Made by a program: the position numbers and the translations under genes
Notes under the pieces: model-generated
What the model was told of the DNA's origin: nothing
What the model saw: the letters and a program-made list of their open reading frames with translations, nothing else
Databases searched by the model: none
Assembly: GCA_030710605.1 (NCBI GenBank)
Contig: CP092874.1
Span: forward strand, 44,326,965 to 44,390,964
Source: Cordylochernes scorpioides
Lineage: Eukaryota; Arthropoda; Arachnida; Pseudoscorpiones; Chernetidae
DNA length: 64,000 bases
Reading direction: 5' to 3'
Part shown: piece by piece, positions 21,715 to 30,309 of the stretch
How positions within the stretch are numbered: the first letter of the stretch is position 1
Layout: every line of letters begins with the position of its first letter

Positions 21715-22650
21715 ATGATAAGGCACAATTTGAATTATAGATTATAAACACAAGGTAATAAGACCAAATCCAAATAAATAAATAGTGTGTGACGTTTCGG
21801 TAACAGCGTTGTTACCATCTTTAGACAAAAGTACTGAATGAGAAATTTTACCACAGCACGTTTTAAATAGCTGAAGAAAATTAATTCCAAAGTTGACATC
21901 GTGGCTCTTGTCGAAGAAGACAACATGGTCATCTCCCGCCACTACCAAATCCTGCAATCCTTCGGCCAGCCCTCCCTAGCAGCTCTTCACCTGGACCTTG
22001 TCCGCTTCATTGAGCAGCGGACGGAAATAATCAAGTGCCTAGTTAGGGATATGAAGAACCTCGCAGGCACCGTGAATGACTTCCTGGAGCTGGATGAAAT
22101 ATGGATGCCCCAAATGCCCAAGAAAACCTGCCAAATCACTCAAACTGGCCCTGCTCCCACCTACAAGGACTTTAGCGCTCAGACTGAGCCCATCAAGCCT
22201 GCCACTTCCGTTCCAGCTGCTGTCCCTGTGGCAGCACCTGTTCCCAAGAAGCCAGATCCTGCTCTAACCAAGAGAAAACAGCCAGAGGCGTCAAACCCAC
22301 CCGCTAAGAGGACCAAATCACTGGTGCCAGCCAAGCCTGCATCTTCCCACGCCCCCAAGCCTGCCATTGCCAAAGGCACCCTCAATGGAGAGAAATCTGT
22401 GGCCCACATCGTGGTTATTGCAGATAACCCGCAGGCTGACCCACGGGACATCCTCAAAGCTGTCCGCGCTGCCCACACTCTGCCCCAAGGCGTTTGGGCG
22501 TCTCTGCGCACCAGGGGATAACTTTGTAAATAAATAGTGTGTGACGTTTCAGTAACAATGCTGTTACCGAAATGTCACACACTATTTATTTATTTGGATT
22601 TGGTCTTATTTCCTTGTGTTAATAATCTATAATCCAAATTGTACCTTATC
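21715..22650. repeat. element C with captured ORF1 fragment
   Basis: The left arm (GATAAGGCACAATTTGAATT... ACCATCTTTAGACAAAAGTA, 21715-21885) and right arm (22530-22650, ending GGTCTTATTTCCTTGTG) are separated by a 630-bp LINE ORF1 fragment (21887-22518). The right part is itself a small perfect-looking palindrome centred at about 22560. Confidence 0.7.
21887..22521 (+). pseudogene. LINE ORF1 fragment, second copy
   Basis: Same protein as at 16025-17426 (VALVEEDNMVISRHYQILQS, then LELDEIWMPQMPKKTCQ, ADNPQADPRDILKAVRAAHT, ending LRTRG), open over about 206 codons. It stops abruptly at GGGGATAAC where element C resumes, so the RRM-like end and zinc knuckles are missing. Unlike copy 1 the stretch is not frameshifted. 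Confidence 0.7.
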
Positions 22651-22727
22651 AGATTGAATTTATAAAAATGAAAAGAAACCCATCTCCAGAAACCTGTTGT
22701 ATTATTTAATTAAGAACCACAATGTAT

Positions 22728-22842
22728 TATAAGACCAAATCCAATTTAATAAATTGTGTGTATACTAATAATTATTTGTTATTTTGGATTTGGTCTTATT
22801 ATATATACTTAGTCTCTAATCTATAATACAAATTGTACCTTA
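22728..22842. repeat. element C, minimal palindrome
   Basis: ATAAGACCAAATCCAATTTA facing GGATTTGGTCTTAT with a short AT-rich centre; the hammerhead-like part is missing. Confidence 0.65.
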
Positions 22843-22921
22843 TTTATGAATACCTGTGATTATATAAAATGTATAAACATTATTAATTTTCACCCAACAC
22901 TGTCTCTGGCAACTTCCAGTA

Positions 22922-23081
22922 CAGTAGAACCCCCCTTTAGCGGACACCTCTCCCCAAAGGACAGTTTTTATTTGAAAAATTACCATTTTTACTATTTAGA
23001 AACTCTCTGGTAAGAGGACACCTCTCCCTAAAGGACACTTTGGCTCTGCCATTAGGTGTCCTTTACAGGGAGGTTCTACTG
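22922..23081 (-). repeat. MITE B
   Basis: 160 bp, CAGTAGAACCCCCC to AGGTTCTACTG, TA at both borders. Confidence 0.85.
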
Positions 23082-23262
23082 TACTGGCAAGGTGAAGGAT
23101 ATTGAAACAACTCTTCTGACCACTTTGCCCATGTTTACAATGCTGGTGATATATGTAAAACTACCACATTTAAACTTCCTGATTGACCTGAATTCAACCA
23201 GCCAAGGTTCTAATTAACTTTGAAGAGCAGTTAGAGAGAATGTGTGTTTGGATCAACCACAG

Positions 23263-23441
23263 GAAGGGGATGCCCACCCCACCAAGAAAGAGGTGACAGG
23301 GGAGGGAGCCGCAGGGGAAGAGTTCACCCTGGAGTCCATTCCCCCCCAGGTCACTCTCCTGAAGGCTGTCAAGTTGGAAGAAGAGGCCCGGTACCTGCTG
23401 GAGTCCTTGATTAGCTTCAACGGACAGCCTCACATCTCCAG
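23263..23441 (+). CDS. SYMPK: symplekin exon 3 of window (HEAT domain)
   Basis: Acceptor CAACCACAG, donor CCAG|GTACAG, entering in phase 0. Encodes EGDAHPTKKEV... LLKAVKLEEEARYLLESL... NGQPHIS. The second half matches human VLWEEGKAALEQLLKFM..HPAIS; the first half is a longer acidic loop than in mammals. High GC compared with the flanks. Acceptor choice rests on phase with exon 2; a few residues could differ. Confidence 0.88.
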
Positions 23442-23678
23442 GTACAGTGTCAATAGCTATACTACACTTTACAAATTTTAAACAATCTTAGGTATTTAAC
23501 ACAGTAAAGTCTCCATTAGAGACCATGGCCTAAAAAACATGGTGAGAGGCTCTGTTGAAATACTCCTTATGACTTGGCCGGACAGTTAATGATAAGGGAC
23601 TGTTTCCAAAAGAGACCAGGTTTAGCCATGATTCAAGGTGGTTTCTCTTGGGAGAATTAATTCTATTTGCATCTAATA

Positions 23679-23834
23679 CAGTGGAACCTCCCTGCAAAGA
23701 GCCAAAGTGTCCTTTAGAGAGGTGTTCTCTTACCAGAGTTACTAAATAGTAAAAATGGTAATATTGGCAATGAAATCTGTTCTTTGTAGAGAGGTTTTCT
23801 CTTGCGGGAGTGTCCTCTCATGGAGGTTCTTCTA
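23679..23834 (+). repeat. MITE B, degraded
   Basis: CAGTGGAACCTCC to GGTTCTTCTATA; same internal order as other B copies. Confidence 0.7.
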
Positions 23835-24190
23835 TATATTCTAGGTTGACAGTGATATCGCCAGACAAGGGAATATATCATCTCCATAAACTATCTACTG
23901 TCACCCACAGACATGTGTAATTAAAAATAGTATTGATGAAATAGCCCCACATTCATTCTAGTTTTAGTTGGAAAGATTATCTGTGGCATTTCATACTATC
24001 TATGTTTTCAAATGTTTACAGTAAGCCTTTTTCATCTTTGATATGCTAATTTAATAGATAATAACTCTTCTATGCAAATCTTACTCCTACAAATATTTGC
24101 AATATATAAGCAATTTCTTTGGAGTCTTGTTTTACCAGTTTGGCCTGTAGATGAGCCATTAGCTCAAAAGATCTCCCCTATCATATGATA
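23835..24190. other. intron sequence, nothing recognised
   Basis: AT-rich intron between two B copies; no element or exon seen. Confidence 0.4.
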
Positions 24191-24367
24191 CAGTAGAACC
24201 TCCACGAGAGGACACTCGTGCTAGAGGACATCTCTCTACAAGGAACAGTTTTCATTTGTAAAATTAGTATATTTACTATTTAGCGCAACTCTCCGGTAAG
24301 AGGACACCTCTCCCTAAAGGACACTTTGGCTCTGCTATTAGGTGTCCTTTACAGGGAAGTTCTACTG
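24191..24367 (-). repeat. MITE B
   Basis: CAGTAGAACCTCCACGAGAG to TTCTACTG, TA at both borders, 177 bp. Confidence 0.85.
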
Positions 24368-24399
24368 TATTAATTAAAGTTGTCGTTAAACATATGTGT

Positions 24400-24608
24400 A
24401 CTGTTGTTGTTATGCATTAGGGTGTATTGTTGATATATGGGGGGGTGTACTGTTCTTGTCATACATGTGTGTGTACTGTTGTTGTTATACATACATGTGG
24501 GTGTACTGTTGTTATATATTGTGTGCTGTTCATGATATATATGTGGGTGTATACTGTTGTTATATATGAGGGTGTACTGTCTTTGTTATATACATATGTG
24601 GGTGTGTG
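24400..24608. repeat. minisatellite of GTGTACTGTTGTTATA-like units
   Basis: About eight irregular copies of GGGTGTACTGTTGTTATATA immediately before exon 4. Any reading frame across it is low-complexity noise that runs into the real exon. Confidence 0.8.
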
Positions 24609-24611
24609 CAG

Positions 24612-24709
24612 TGTGAACCTGATGACCAGCATGCAGTCCCTCACCTACATTGCCAAGCTGAGGCCTCAGTTCCTTCCCAGGGTGGTCCTGGCACTGGAGT
24701 CTCTCCACG
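24612..24709 (+). CDS. SYMPK: symplekin exon 4 of window (HEAT domain)
   Basis: Acceptor GTGTGCAG, donor CACG|GTCAGT. Encodes (S)VNLMTSMQSLTYIAKLRPQ...VVLALESLH(G), matching [20 protein letters not shown] of human symplekin. The phase joins exons 3 and 5 exactly. Confidence 0.93.
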
Positions 24710-25114
24710 GTCAGTTGGCTTCCTCCACTCTGTTGTTACAGCCATTTTGTAATGGTCTCTTCTTCTTTCTTATCTCCACTCAATCATATAGTAATGGTCT
24801 AGTATAGTATAATGTACCTTGTGTGTGTGTGCTCATCTTTTTGACACTTTCTTATTTAGTTTTCTTTTTCATTACATGTCTAGATGTTTAATTAAAACGG
24901 CATATATTGGATCAAAATATCATTTTAAAAATGTCCAAGTGTATTTGACCAAAAAAAAATACCTTTTTTTCACTCTTATATTAAGAAGTCTTATGGGCAC
25001 CTTGACAGTTTGGTAAAATTTGTGACACTCTGATAGGGAAGGCCAACAGTCCTAAACCCTTATGTAGTTGGTCTTCCTTCAGGAAAGTGTTTGGACAATT
25101 TTGTCATACAGTGT
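24710..25114. other. intron sequence, nothing recognised
   Basis: T-rich after exon 4, with runs of A at 24950; no element identified. Confidence 0.4.
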
Positions 25115-25250
25115 AACCTAAGGTAATAAGACCATATCCAAATTAATCACAGCGTTGATACTGTAGTGTCGCACACTATTTATTAATTTGGATTTGGTCT
25201 TATTATACCTTACCTTTTTAAAATATATAATCCAAATTGTACTTTATCAT
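25115..25250. repeat. element C, short palindrome
   Basis: AAGGTAATAAGACCATATCC facing GGATTTGGTCTTATTATACC; the hammerhead-like centre is reduced to GCGTTGATACTGTAGTGTCG. Confidence 0.7.
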
Positions 25251-25254
25251 TGCA

Positions 25255-25775
25255 GTGTAACCTTTTTAATTTAACCGACAACAGAAAATTCTGATCCCTT
25301 GGGGTGTTGGATTAAAGAATTGGGTTGCAGATGGGAATTTTACTGGAGCCTCCTCTCATGTAAAATAGACGCTATTGACTATCCCCACAAACTTGCGCTA
25401 GTTTGTAGAGATGGTCACTAGAGAAGAGTCTTTAGAGTTTACTTTGACTGGAGAGGTGATCTTCATATATATATCCATAATCTTTATTTTACCTCTCGCT
25501 TTATAAAAGTAAATGTTGTGTATATGTGGGTGAATATCAATTTATTCCTTCTAGAAATCCACATTATTATTCAACCTATTAGGATCCAATTCTGACAGGG
25601 TAGAGAGTTAGTGATGAGTAGTGAGAGAGTAAAGATAGAGAATGGATTAGAATGGGTACACCTGGTCGAGTTGGTCTTTTATTATAGATGGGTTTCATGT
25701 TGTGATATGCTAGCTTATTCACATTATGGGTTATATATATATATATATTGAAGATTTGGCAATCCATAATTAAAA
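25255..25775. other. intron: MITE scrap and a repeat shared with 33055-33117
   Basis: 25255-25330 (TTGGGGTGTTGGATTAAAGA) resembles scraps at 58318 and 63255, a further TIR-type MITE. 25645-25735 (GGTACACCTGGTCGAGTTGG... TCACATTATGGGTTATATA) is the uninterrupted form of the repeat that solo LTR-2 splits at 33118. Confidence 0.5.
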
Positions 25776-26131
25776 TTATATTTAAAAAAGATGCATATAT
25801 TGGATTTCTAATTATTTTTATTGTTCCAATATTTCGAGGGGCAACTCGCCTCTCTTTATCGAGGATGTTTGTGTTTTTCACTCTCGTTCTACAAGGCCAA
25901 TGAAAGAACTGTATCTTTGACTCAACTATTGCCTTCAGTTTATATACAGTAAATAATTATATTTATATTTAATATTATATATTATTATTTTATCTATGGA
26001 AGATATAGAGATTTATATACAACACAGTGTAATTGTAAAAAATTGTGTTTACATATTAATTCTAAATTTAAAAAATTTAAAGCAAAATAAATTATTAAAT
26101 AAAAGGTATATACATAGTTATTTATAAATAA

Positions 26132-27244
26132 TTAAGATATGAATTCTTTATAAATTTCTGGAAAATCAATTTTTCTGTTTATACTCTGTTTATCTTCGGC
26201 AGAAGCCCAACTTTCTAAAAACAGTCTACTATGCTTTTCTGTTATGTTTTTGTATATAATTGTGGTCTGTTTGAAATCTGGTATATGGCTATTGTTTAGG
26301 GAGTGGTCTACTAGTAGGGATAATGGTTTGTAGTTTTTTAAAGCTGCTTTATGTTGATTGATACGATCTTTAAGTGACATGTCTGGCAGGGAATTTTGTA
26401 AATTACATTGGTTGTATTTTCTTGGTTTGAAATATTTTTTGTATCTGAGTGGCGTAAGATTTGTCTTAGATTTTGTGCAGATTGATATGTTGTAATTATA
26501 TTGTATCTCTTTAAAATTTGGGCAATTCTCTCCGAACCGTAGCTATATGGAATAGAGCAATATCTTTTTTGAGACTGATCACGACTATTATTTGAAGGTA
26601 TATCTCTGTTTATAAAAATGTTTTTCAATAAATTTTTTTGGATAATTATTATTTATTAATTCTTTGAAAATTCTATTTCTTTCTTCTGTTGCACTATTTC
26701 TATTTGAATGGTGTGTTTCTATTCTTTTAGAAAGAGATTTCACTACGGCTATTTTGTTATGTATGGGACCAAAGGAGCTAAAATTCAAATAGTTTCCGGT
26801 GTGAGTGGGTTTCCTGTAAATGCAAGTTTCGATGTTATATTGATTCCTTTTAAGCTGGATGTCCAAAAAGGCTAGGGAATTATTGCTTTCTTTTTCATAT
26901 GTGAACTTTAAAAAAGGTTTGAGACTATTGAGAAAACGTATGAAGCTGTCAATGTCTATTTCTGTTAGACAAAAAATGTCATCAATATATCGTAGCCATA
27001 ATATTATTTTAAATTGGTTTGAATTAATTATTTGTTTATCTATTTCGTTCATAAATATGTTGGCAAATGCAGATGAAATCGGGTTGCCCATTGGTAGGCC
27101 ATTATGGCTACGATATATTGATGACATTTTTTGTCTAACAGAAATAGACATTGACAGCTTCATACGTTTTCTCAATAGTCTCAAACCTTTTTTAAAGTTC
27201 ACATATGAAAAAGAAAGCAATAATTCCCTAGCCTTTTTGGACAT
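26132..27244 (-). pseudogene. PLE-1 left copy: RT palm and thumb, damaged GIY-YIG
   Basis: Minus strand: GLPMGNPISSAFANIFMNEID (RT motif) in the spacer, the catalytic YIDD in LWLRYIDDIFC, thumb KPTHTGNYLNFSSFGPIHNK, then a frameshift near 26600. The nuclease begins PCQTCH but the GIY-YIG core is lost in a 31-bp deletion at about 26383; the tail (LKDRINQHKAALKN) follows in another frame. The N-terminal RT fingers are absent. Confidence 0.85.
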
Positions 27245-28004
27245 CCAGCTTAAAAGGAATCAATATAACATCGAAACTTGCATTTACAGGAAACCCACTC
27301 ACACCGGAAACTATTTGAATTTTAGCTCCTTTGGTCCCATACATAACAAAATAGCCGTAGTGAAATCTCTTTCTAAAAGAATAGAAACACACCATTCAAA
27401 TAGAAATAGTGCAACAGAAGAAAGAAATAGAATTTTCAAAGAATTAATAAATAATAATTATCCAAAAAAATTTATTGAAAAACATTTTTATAAACAGAGA
27501 GATATACCTTCAAATAATAGTCGTGATCAGTCTCAAAAAAGATATTGCTCTATTCCATATAGCTACGGTTCGGAGAGAATTGCCCAAATTTTAAAGAGAT
27601 ACAATATAATTACAACATATCAATCTGCACAAAATCTAAGACAAATCTTACGCCACTCAGATACAAAAAATATTTCAAACCAAGAAAATACAACCAATGT
27701 AATTTACAAAATTCCCTGCCAGACATGTCAAGCTACATACATTGGAGAAACAGGTAAATCACTTAAAGATCGTATCAATCAACATAAAGCAGCTTTAAAA
27801 AACTACAAACCATTATCCCTACTAGTAGACCACTCCCTAAACAATAGCCATATACCAGATTTCAAACAGACCACAATTATATACAAAAACATAACAGAAA
27901 AGCATAGTAGACTGTTTTTAGAAAGTTGGGCTTCTGCCGAAGATAAACAGAGTATAAACAGAAAAATTGATTTTCCAGAAATTTATAAAGAATTCATATC
28001 TTAA
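27103..28004 (+). pseudogene. PLE-1 right copy: RT thumb and complete GIY-YIG domain
   Basis: Open to 28004 from LWLRYIDDIFCLTEIDIDSF through the thumb and the intact nuclease (IPCQTCQATYIGETGKSLKD, RINQHKAALKN, WASAEDKQSINRKIDFPEIY). RT motifs before YIDD are missing, because the palindrome turns here. The apparent longer frame starting at 26859 reads through the antisense left arm and is not a natural N-terminus. Confidence 0.85.
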
Positions 28005-28270
28005 TTATTTATAAATAACTATGTATATACCTTTTATTTAATAATTTATTTTGCTTTAAATTTTTTTAATTTAGAATTAATATGTAAACACAATTTTTTA
28101 CAATTACACTGTGTTGTATATAAATCTCTATATCTTCCATAGATAAAATAATAATATATAATATTAAATATAAATATAATTATTTACTGTATATAAACTG
28201 AAGGCAATAGTTGAGTCAAAGATACAGTTCTTTCATTGGCCTTGTAGAACGAGAGTGAAAAACACAAACA

Positions 28271-28310
28271 TCCTCGATAAAGAGAGGCGAGTTGCCCCTC
28301 GAAATATTGG
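28271..28310 (+). ncRNA. hammerhead-related stem-loop at PLE-1 end (degenerate)
   Basis: GAGAGG-CGAGTT-GCCCCTC stem-loop followed by GAAA and preceded by CTCGATAAA, in the position where Penelope-like elements carry hammerhead motifs. The CUGANGA core is not preserved, so activity is not expected. The inverted copy is at about 25826-25865. Confidence 0.35.
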
Positions 28311-28361
28311 AACAATAAAAATAATTAGAAATCCAATATATGCATCTTTTTTAAATATATA

Positions 28362-28707
28362 TATATGAAAAAATAGCACAAATATAACATTGTACTGGGA
28401 TAAGGTGCATAAATTAAGAAAAAGGCATCTCCTTATCGTGCAACTGAAACTACCCGTTTCATGATTTTTCAGGATGCCTTAATGACCAATTTTTTGGTCG
28501 TTGAGGTACAGCTTGCACCACGCTGATGAGGGCCAACAGCCCGAAACGCGTCCGTGGTTAGCTTTTCTTGATTAATCAAGAATGGGTATTTGGCCAATTC
28601 TGGAATAATTAAAAATCAACGAGAATAGTTGATATTTATTCCGATAGATGGCGCCAGCCATCAGCAACTTTCAGTTGCACAATAAGGAGATGCCTTTTTC
28701 TTAATAT
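28362..28707 (+). mobile_element. small non-coding element with inverted ends and a hammerhead ribozyme
   Basis: About 300-345 bp. Inverted ends: AAGAAAAAGGCATCTCCTTA with GCAACTGAAA at 28419-28449, and the complement (TTTCAGTTGCA, AAGGAGATGCCTTTTTCTT) at 28668-28702. Between them lie a GACCAA/TTGGTC hairpin (28482-28500), the ribozyme (28517-28558) and an ATCAAC/GTTGAT hairpin near 28615-28635. No reading frame. A partial diverged copy is at 2155-2300. It may be a retrozyme-like or Penelope-derived non-autonomous element; it directly follows PLE-1. Confidence 0.7.
28517..28558 (+). ncRNA. type I hammerhead ribozyme
   Basis: All core elements are present. Stem I ACCACG (28517-28522) pairs with CGTGGT (28553-28558). 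The core CTGATGA is at 28523-28529. Stem II is GGGC/GCCC (28530-28533 with 28539-28542), closed by CAACA. GAAA is at 28543-28546. Stem III is minimal (A-U, C-G, loop GC), and the cleavage triplet GTC is at 28550-28552. Short stem III is typical of hammerheads in Penelope-like elements and retrozymes, which often act as dimers. Self-cleavage after C28552 is predicted. Confidence 0.85.
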
Positions 28708-28720
28708 ATATATATATATA

Positions 28721-28782
28721 CAGTAGAACTACCTCCCTGTAAAGGACAACACCAAGTTGCAGAGAGGTTATAGTGAGGTGTC
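28721..28782 (+). repeat. MITE B, 5' fragment
   Basis: CAGTAGAACTACCTCCCTGT onward, about 60 bp, preceded by TA. Confidence 0.65.
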
Positions 28783-29150
28783 AAAATAAAGTTAAGTTTC
28801 AATTTTTACACAGCCCACTGGTTTTTAAGTCTGAATCCCATTTAGGACACAATATTTTCTGATCCAAAATACTATTCTAATTTGCTAACCCTAATAGAAC
28901 AATTGGATTTGAGACTGGAGTTTTTTTGTGTTAACTGTTTTTAATTGACCAAGAAGACTAAGTGTGAGAGTCAGCAGCAGCAGCTTTGTTACTTTCAGTT
29001 AAACATCCCCATGCTGGGCTACCAATTGTGTAAAACTTCCACATATGGAATATCTGGTGTTATTTTCCTATGGAAACCCAAAATGTAGCTTGGCACCTGC
29101 AGCTCCAGAACACATTTTGGCTTGCATTAGATGCACTAAACAGGACCTTT
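28783..29150. other. intron sequence, nothing recognised
   Basis: A short CAGCAGCAGC run at 28973; no element or exon identified. Confidence 0.4.
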
Positions 29151-29151
29151 G

Positions 29152-29243
29152 GCTGCTGCTTATCATCAAACAACTCGAGGAGCATGAACACATGGAATTT
29201 GTGTAATCTTTACACAAGGGGATAAGGCACAACAACAGGAATA
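29152..29243 (+). repeat. SINE D, 3' part
   Basis: GCTGCTTATCATCAAACAAC to TTTACACAAGGGGATAAGGC then ACAACAAC. Confidence 0.7.
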
Positions 29244-29312
29244 CCCTGAGACCCCTAAGCTACTAAGGAATCACTAGTTACTGTAGACCTCACCATGGTG
29301 TGTGTACCACAG

Positions 29313-29371
29313 CCAATCTACCACCCACGCTGGCCAAGTCCCAGGTCAGCAGTGTGAGGAAACACCTGAAG
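29313..29371 (+). CDS. SYMPK: symplekin exon 5 of window
   Basis: Acceptor GTACCACAG, donor AAG|GTAGGT. Encodes (A)NLPPTLAKSQVSSVRKHLK, nearly identical to the human segment NLPPTLAKSQVSSVRKNLK. Phase 1 in, phase 0 out. Followed by a 62-bp intron. Confidence 0.97.
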
Positions 29372-29433
29372 GTAGGTGGTACAGTGTGACGTGTGGAGAC
29401 CAGTGTTTTGACACCATCCTTCCTATGCTCCAG

Positions 29434-29529
29434 CTCCAACTGCTGCTGCTCCTCAAGAACCCCCTGGCATATGAGTTTCAGTCCCAGATTGCCACCCTCC
29501 TGACTGACCTCGGAGCCACTACCCAGGAG
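29434..29529 (+). CDS. SYMPK: symplekin exon 6 of window
   Basis: Acceptor ATGCTCCAG, donor GAG|GTCAGT. 32 codons LQLLLLLKNPLAYEFQSQI..LLTDLGATTQE, matching human LHLLSVLKHPASLEFQAQI..LLVDLGTPQAE. Last helix pair of the N-terminal HEAT domain. Confidence 0.95.
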
Positions 29530-29787
29530 GTCAGTAAGATACCACACATGGTGCTGATTAGAGAATCTAATTTTATCCCCCATCTCTTAGAATCCCATGC
29601 TTACTCTCAGATATCATTTTGCCAGTTGAAGAGAAAAGGCTCAGAAGTTCGCAGTTTTTATAAAAATTATTATCCCTTGTGTCATTACACAATGTCATGA
29701 GGGCATTTACATGTATCTTATTTAGGATTAGTTGTGGTACAAGTCATGTTTGGTGACTCCCATACATGAGAGTAGATGGTCTGTGGA

Positions 29788-30000
29788 CAAACACAAAGTA
29801 ATAAGACCAAATCCAAATAAATAAGAAGTGCGTGACGTTGTTTCAGTAAAATTGTTGTTACCATCATCAGACAAAAAGTGCTGATGATGGTAACAATTCT
29901 GTTACACCCAAACGTCACACACTATTTATTTATTTGTATTTGGTCTTATTACCTTATGTTTCTAATCTATATAATCCAAATGGTGCTTCATCATATAATA
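29788..30000. repeat. element C palindrome with CTGATGA-type core
   Basis: Arms face each other across AAAAA: ...TTACCATCATCAGAC and GTGCTGATGATGGTAAC..., ending CTATATAATCCAAATGG. Here the hammerhead-like core reads CTGATGA exactly, although the base after the stem is altered (CCCAAACGTC). Confidence 0.75.
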
Positions 30001-30309
30001 ATAAAAATATTGTGGAAGGTTTTTGATCTTTTGATATTTTTGTAAAAGGGCTGTTCTTGAATTCAAAAATAAAATTAACAAAATACACTCACACACAGTA
30101 ATCCAAAATTAAAAAAAAATCAGATTTTCATTGATTTCATTGATTCTCATAAAATTTTCAAAAAAGTTTTTTCAATAATGATAATTCGTTGCTCTAAAGA
30201 GCTGGCGATAAAAGAGGAACAGACACACAAAACCTTAAATCTAAGTGACCAGTATATAACTGAGATCTTTGCTCTCCCCTTCTTAGCAATCTGACAGCTC
30301 AAATAGGGC
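30001..30309. other. intron sequence, nothing recognised
   Basis: AT-rich; an A-rich run at 30108 and 30338; no element identified. Confidence 0.35.

Larger units (their letters stand above)
25776..28360. mobile_element. palindrome of two partial Penelope-like copies (PLE-1)
   Basis: Arm 25776-27000 is the reverse complement of arm 27103-28360, with a spacer of about 100 bp (27001-27102). The arms appear nearly identical except for a deletion of about 31 bp in the left arm that removes the GIY-YIG core. Each arm ends with a GAGAGGCGAGTTGCCCCTCG hairpin followed by AAATATTGGAAC. Together they carry RT and nuclease parts, but neither arm holds a whole gene. Penelope-like elements are known for inverted or head-joined partial insertions. 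Confidence 0.9.

Noticed and set aside
21735..21957. Recurrent short minus-strand peptide (MVTTLL..RHT.FIYLDLVLLP) seen at 21735, 29718, 35322, 46398 and on + at 46653
   Set aside because: It is the translation of the element C arm, the same in every copy; not a protein gene.
24427..24807. 126-codon frame
   Set aside because: A minisatellite fused by chance to symplekin exon 4 and read past its donor.
26859..27102. N-terminal extension of the + strand PLE frame (MSKKARELLLSF...)
   Set aside because: It is antisense read-through of the left palindrome arm; the same peptide appears on both strands because of the palindrome.
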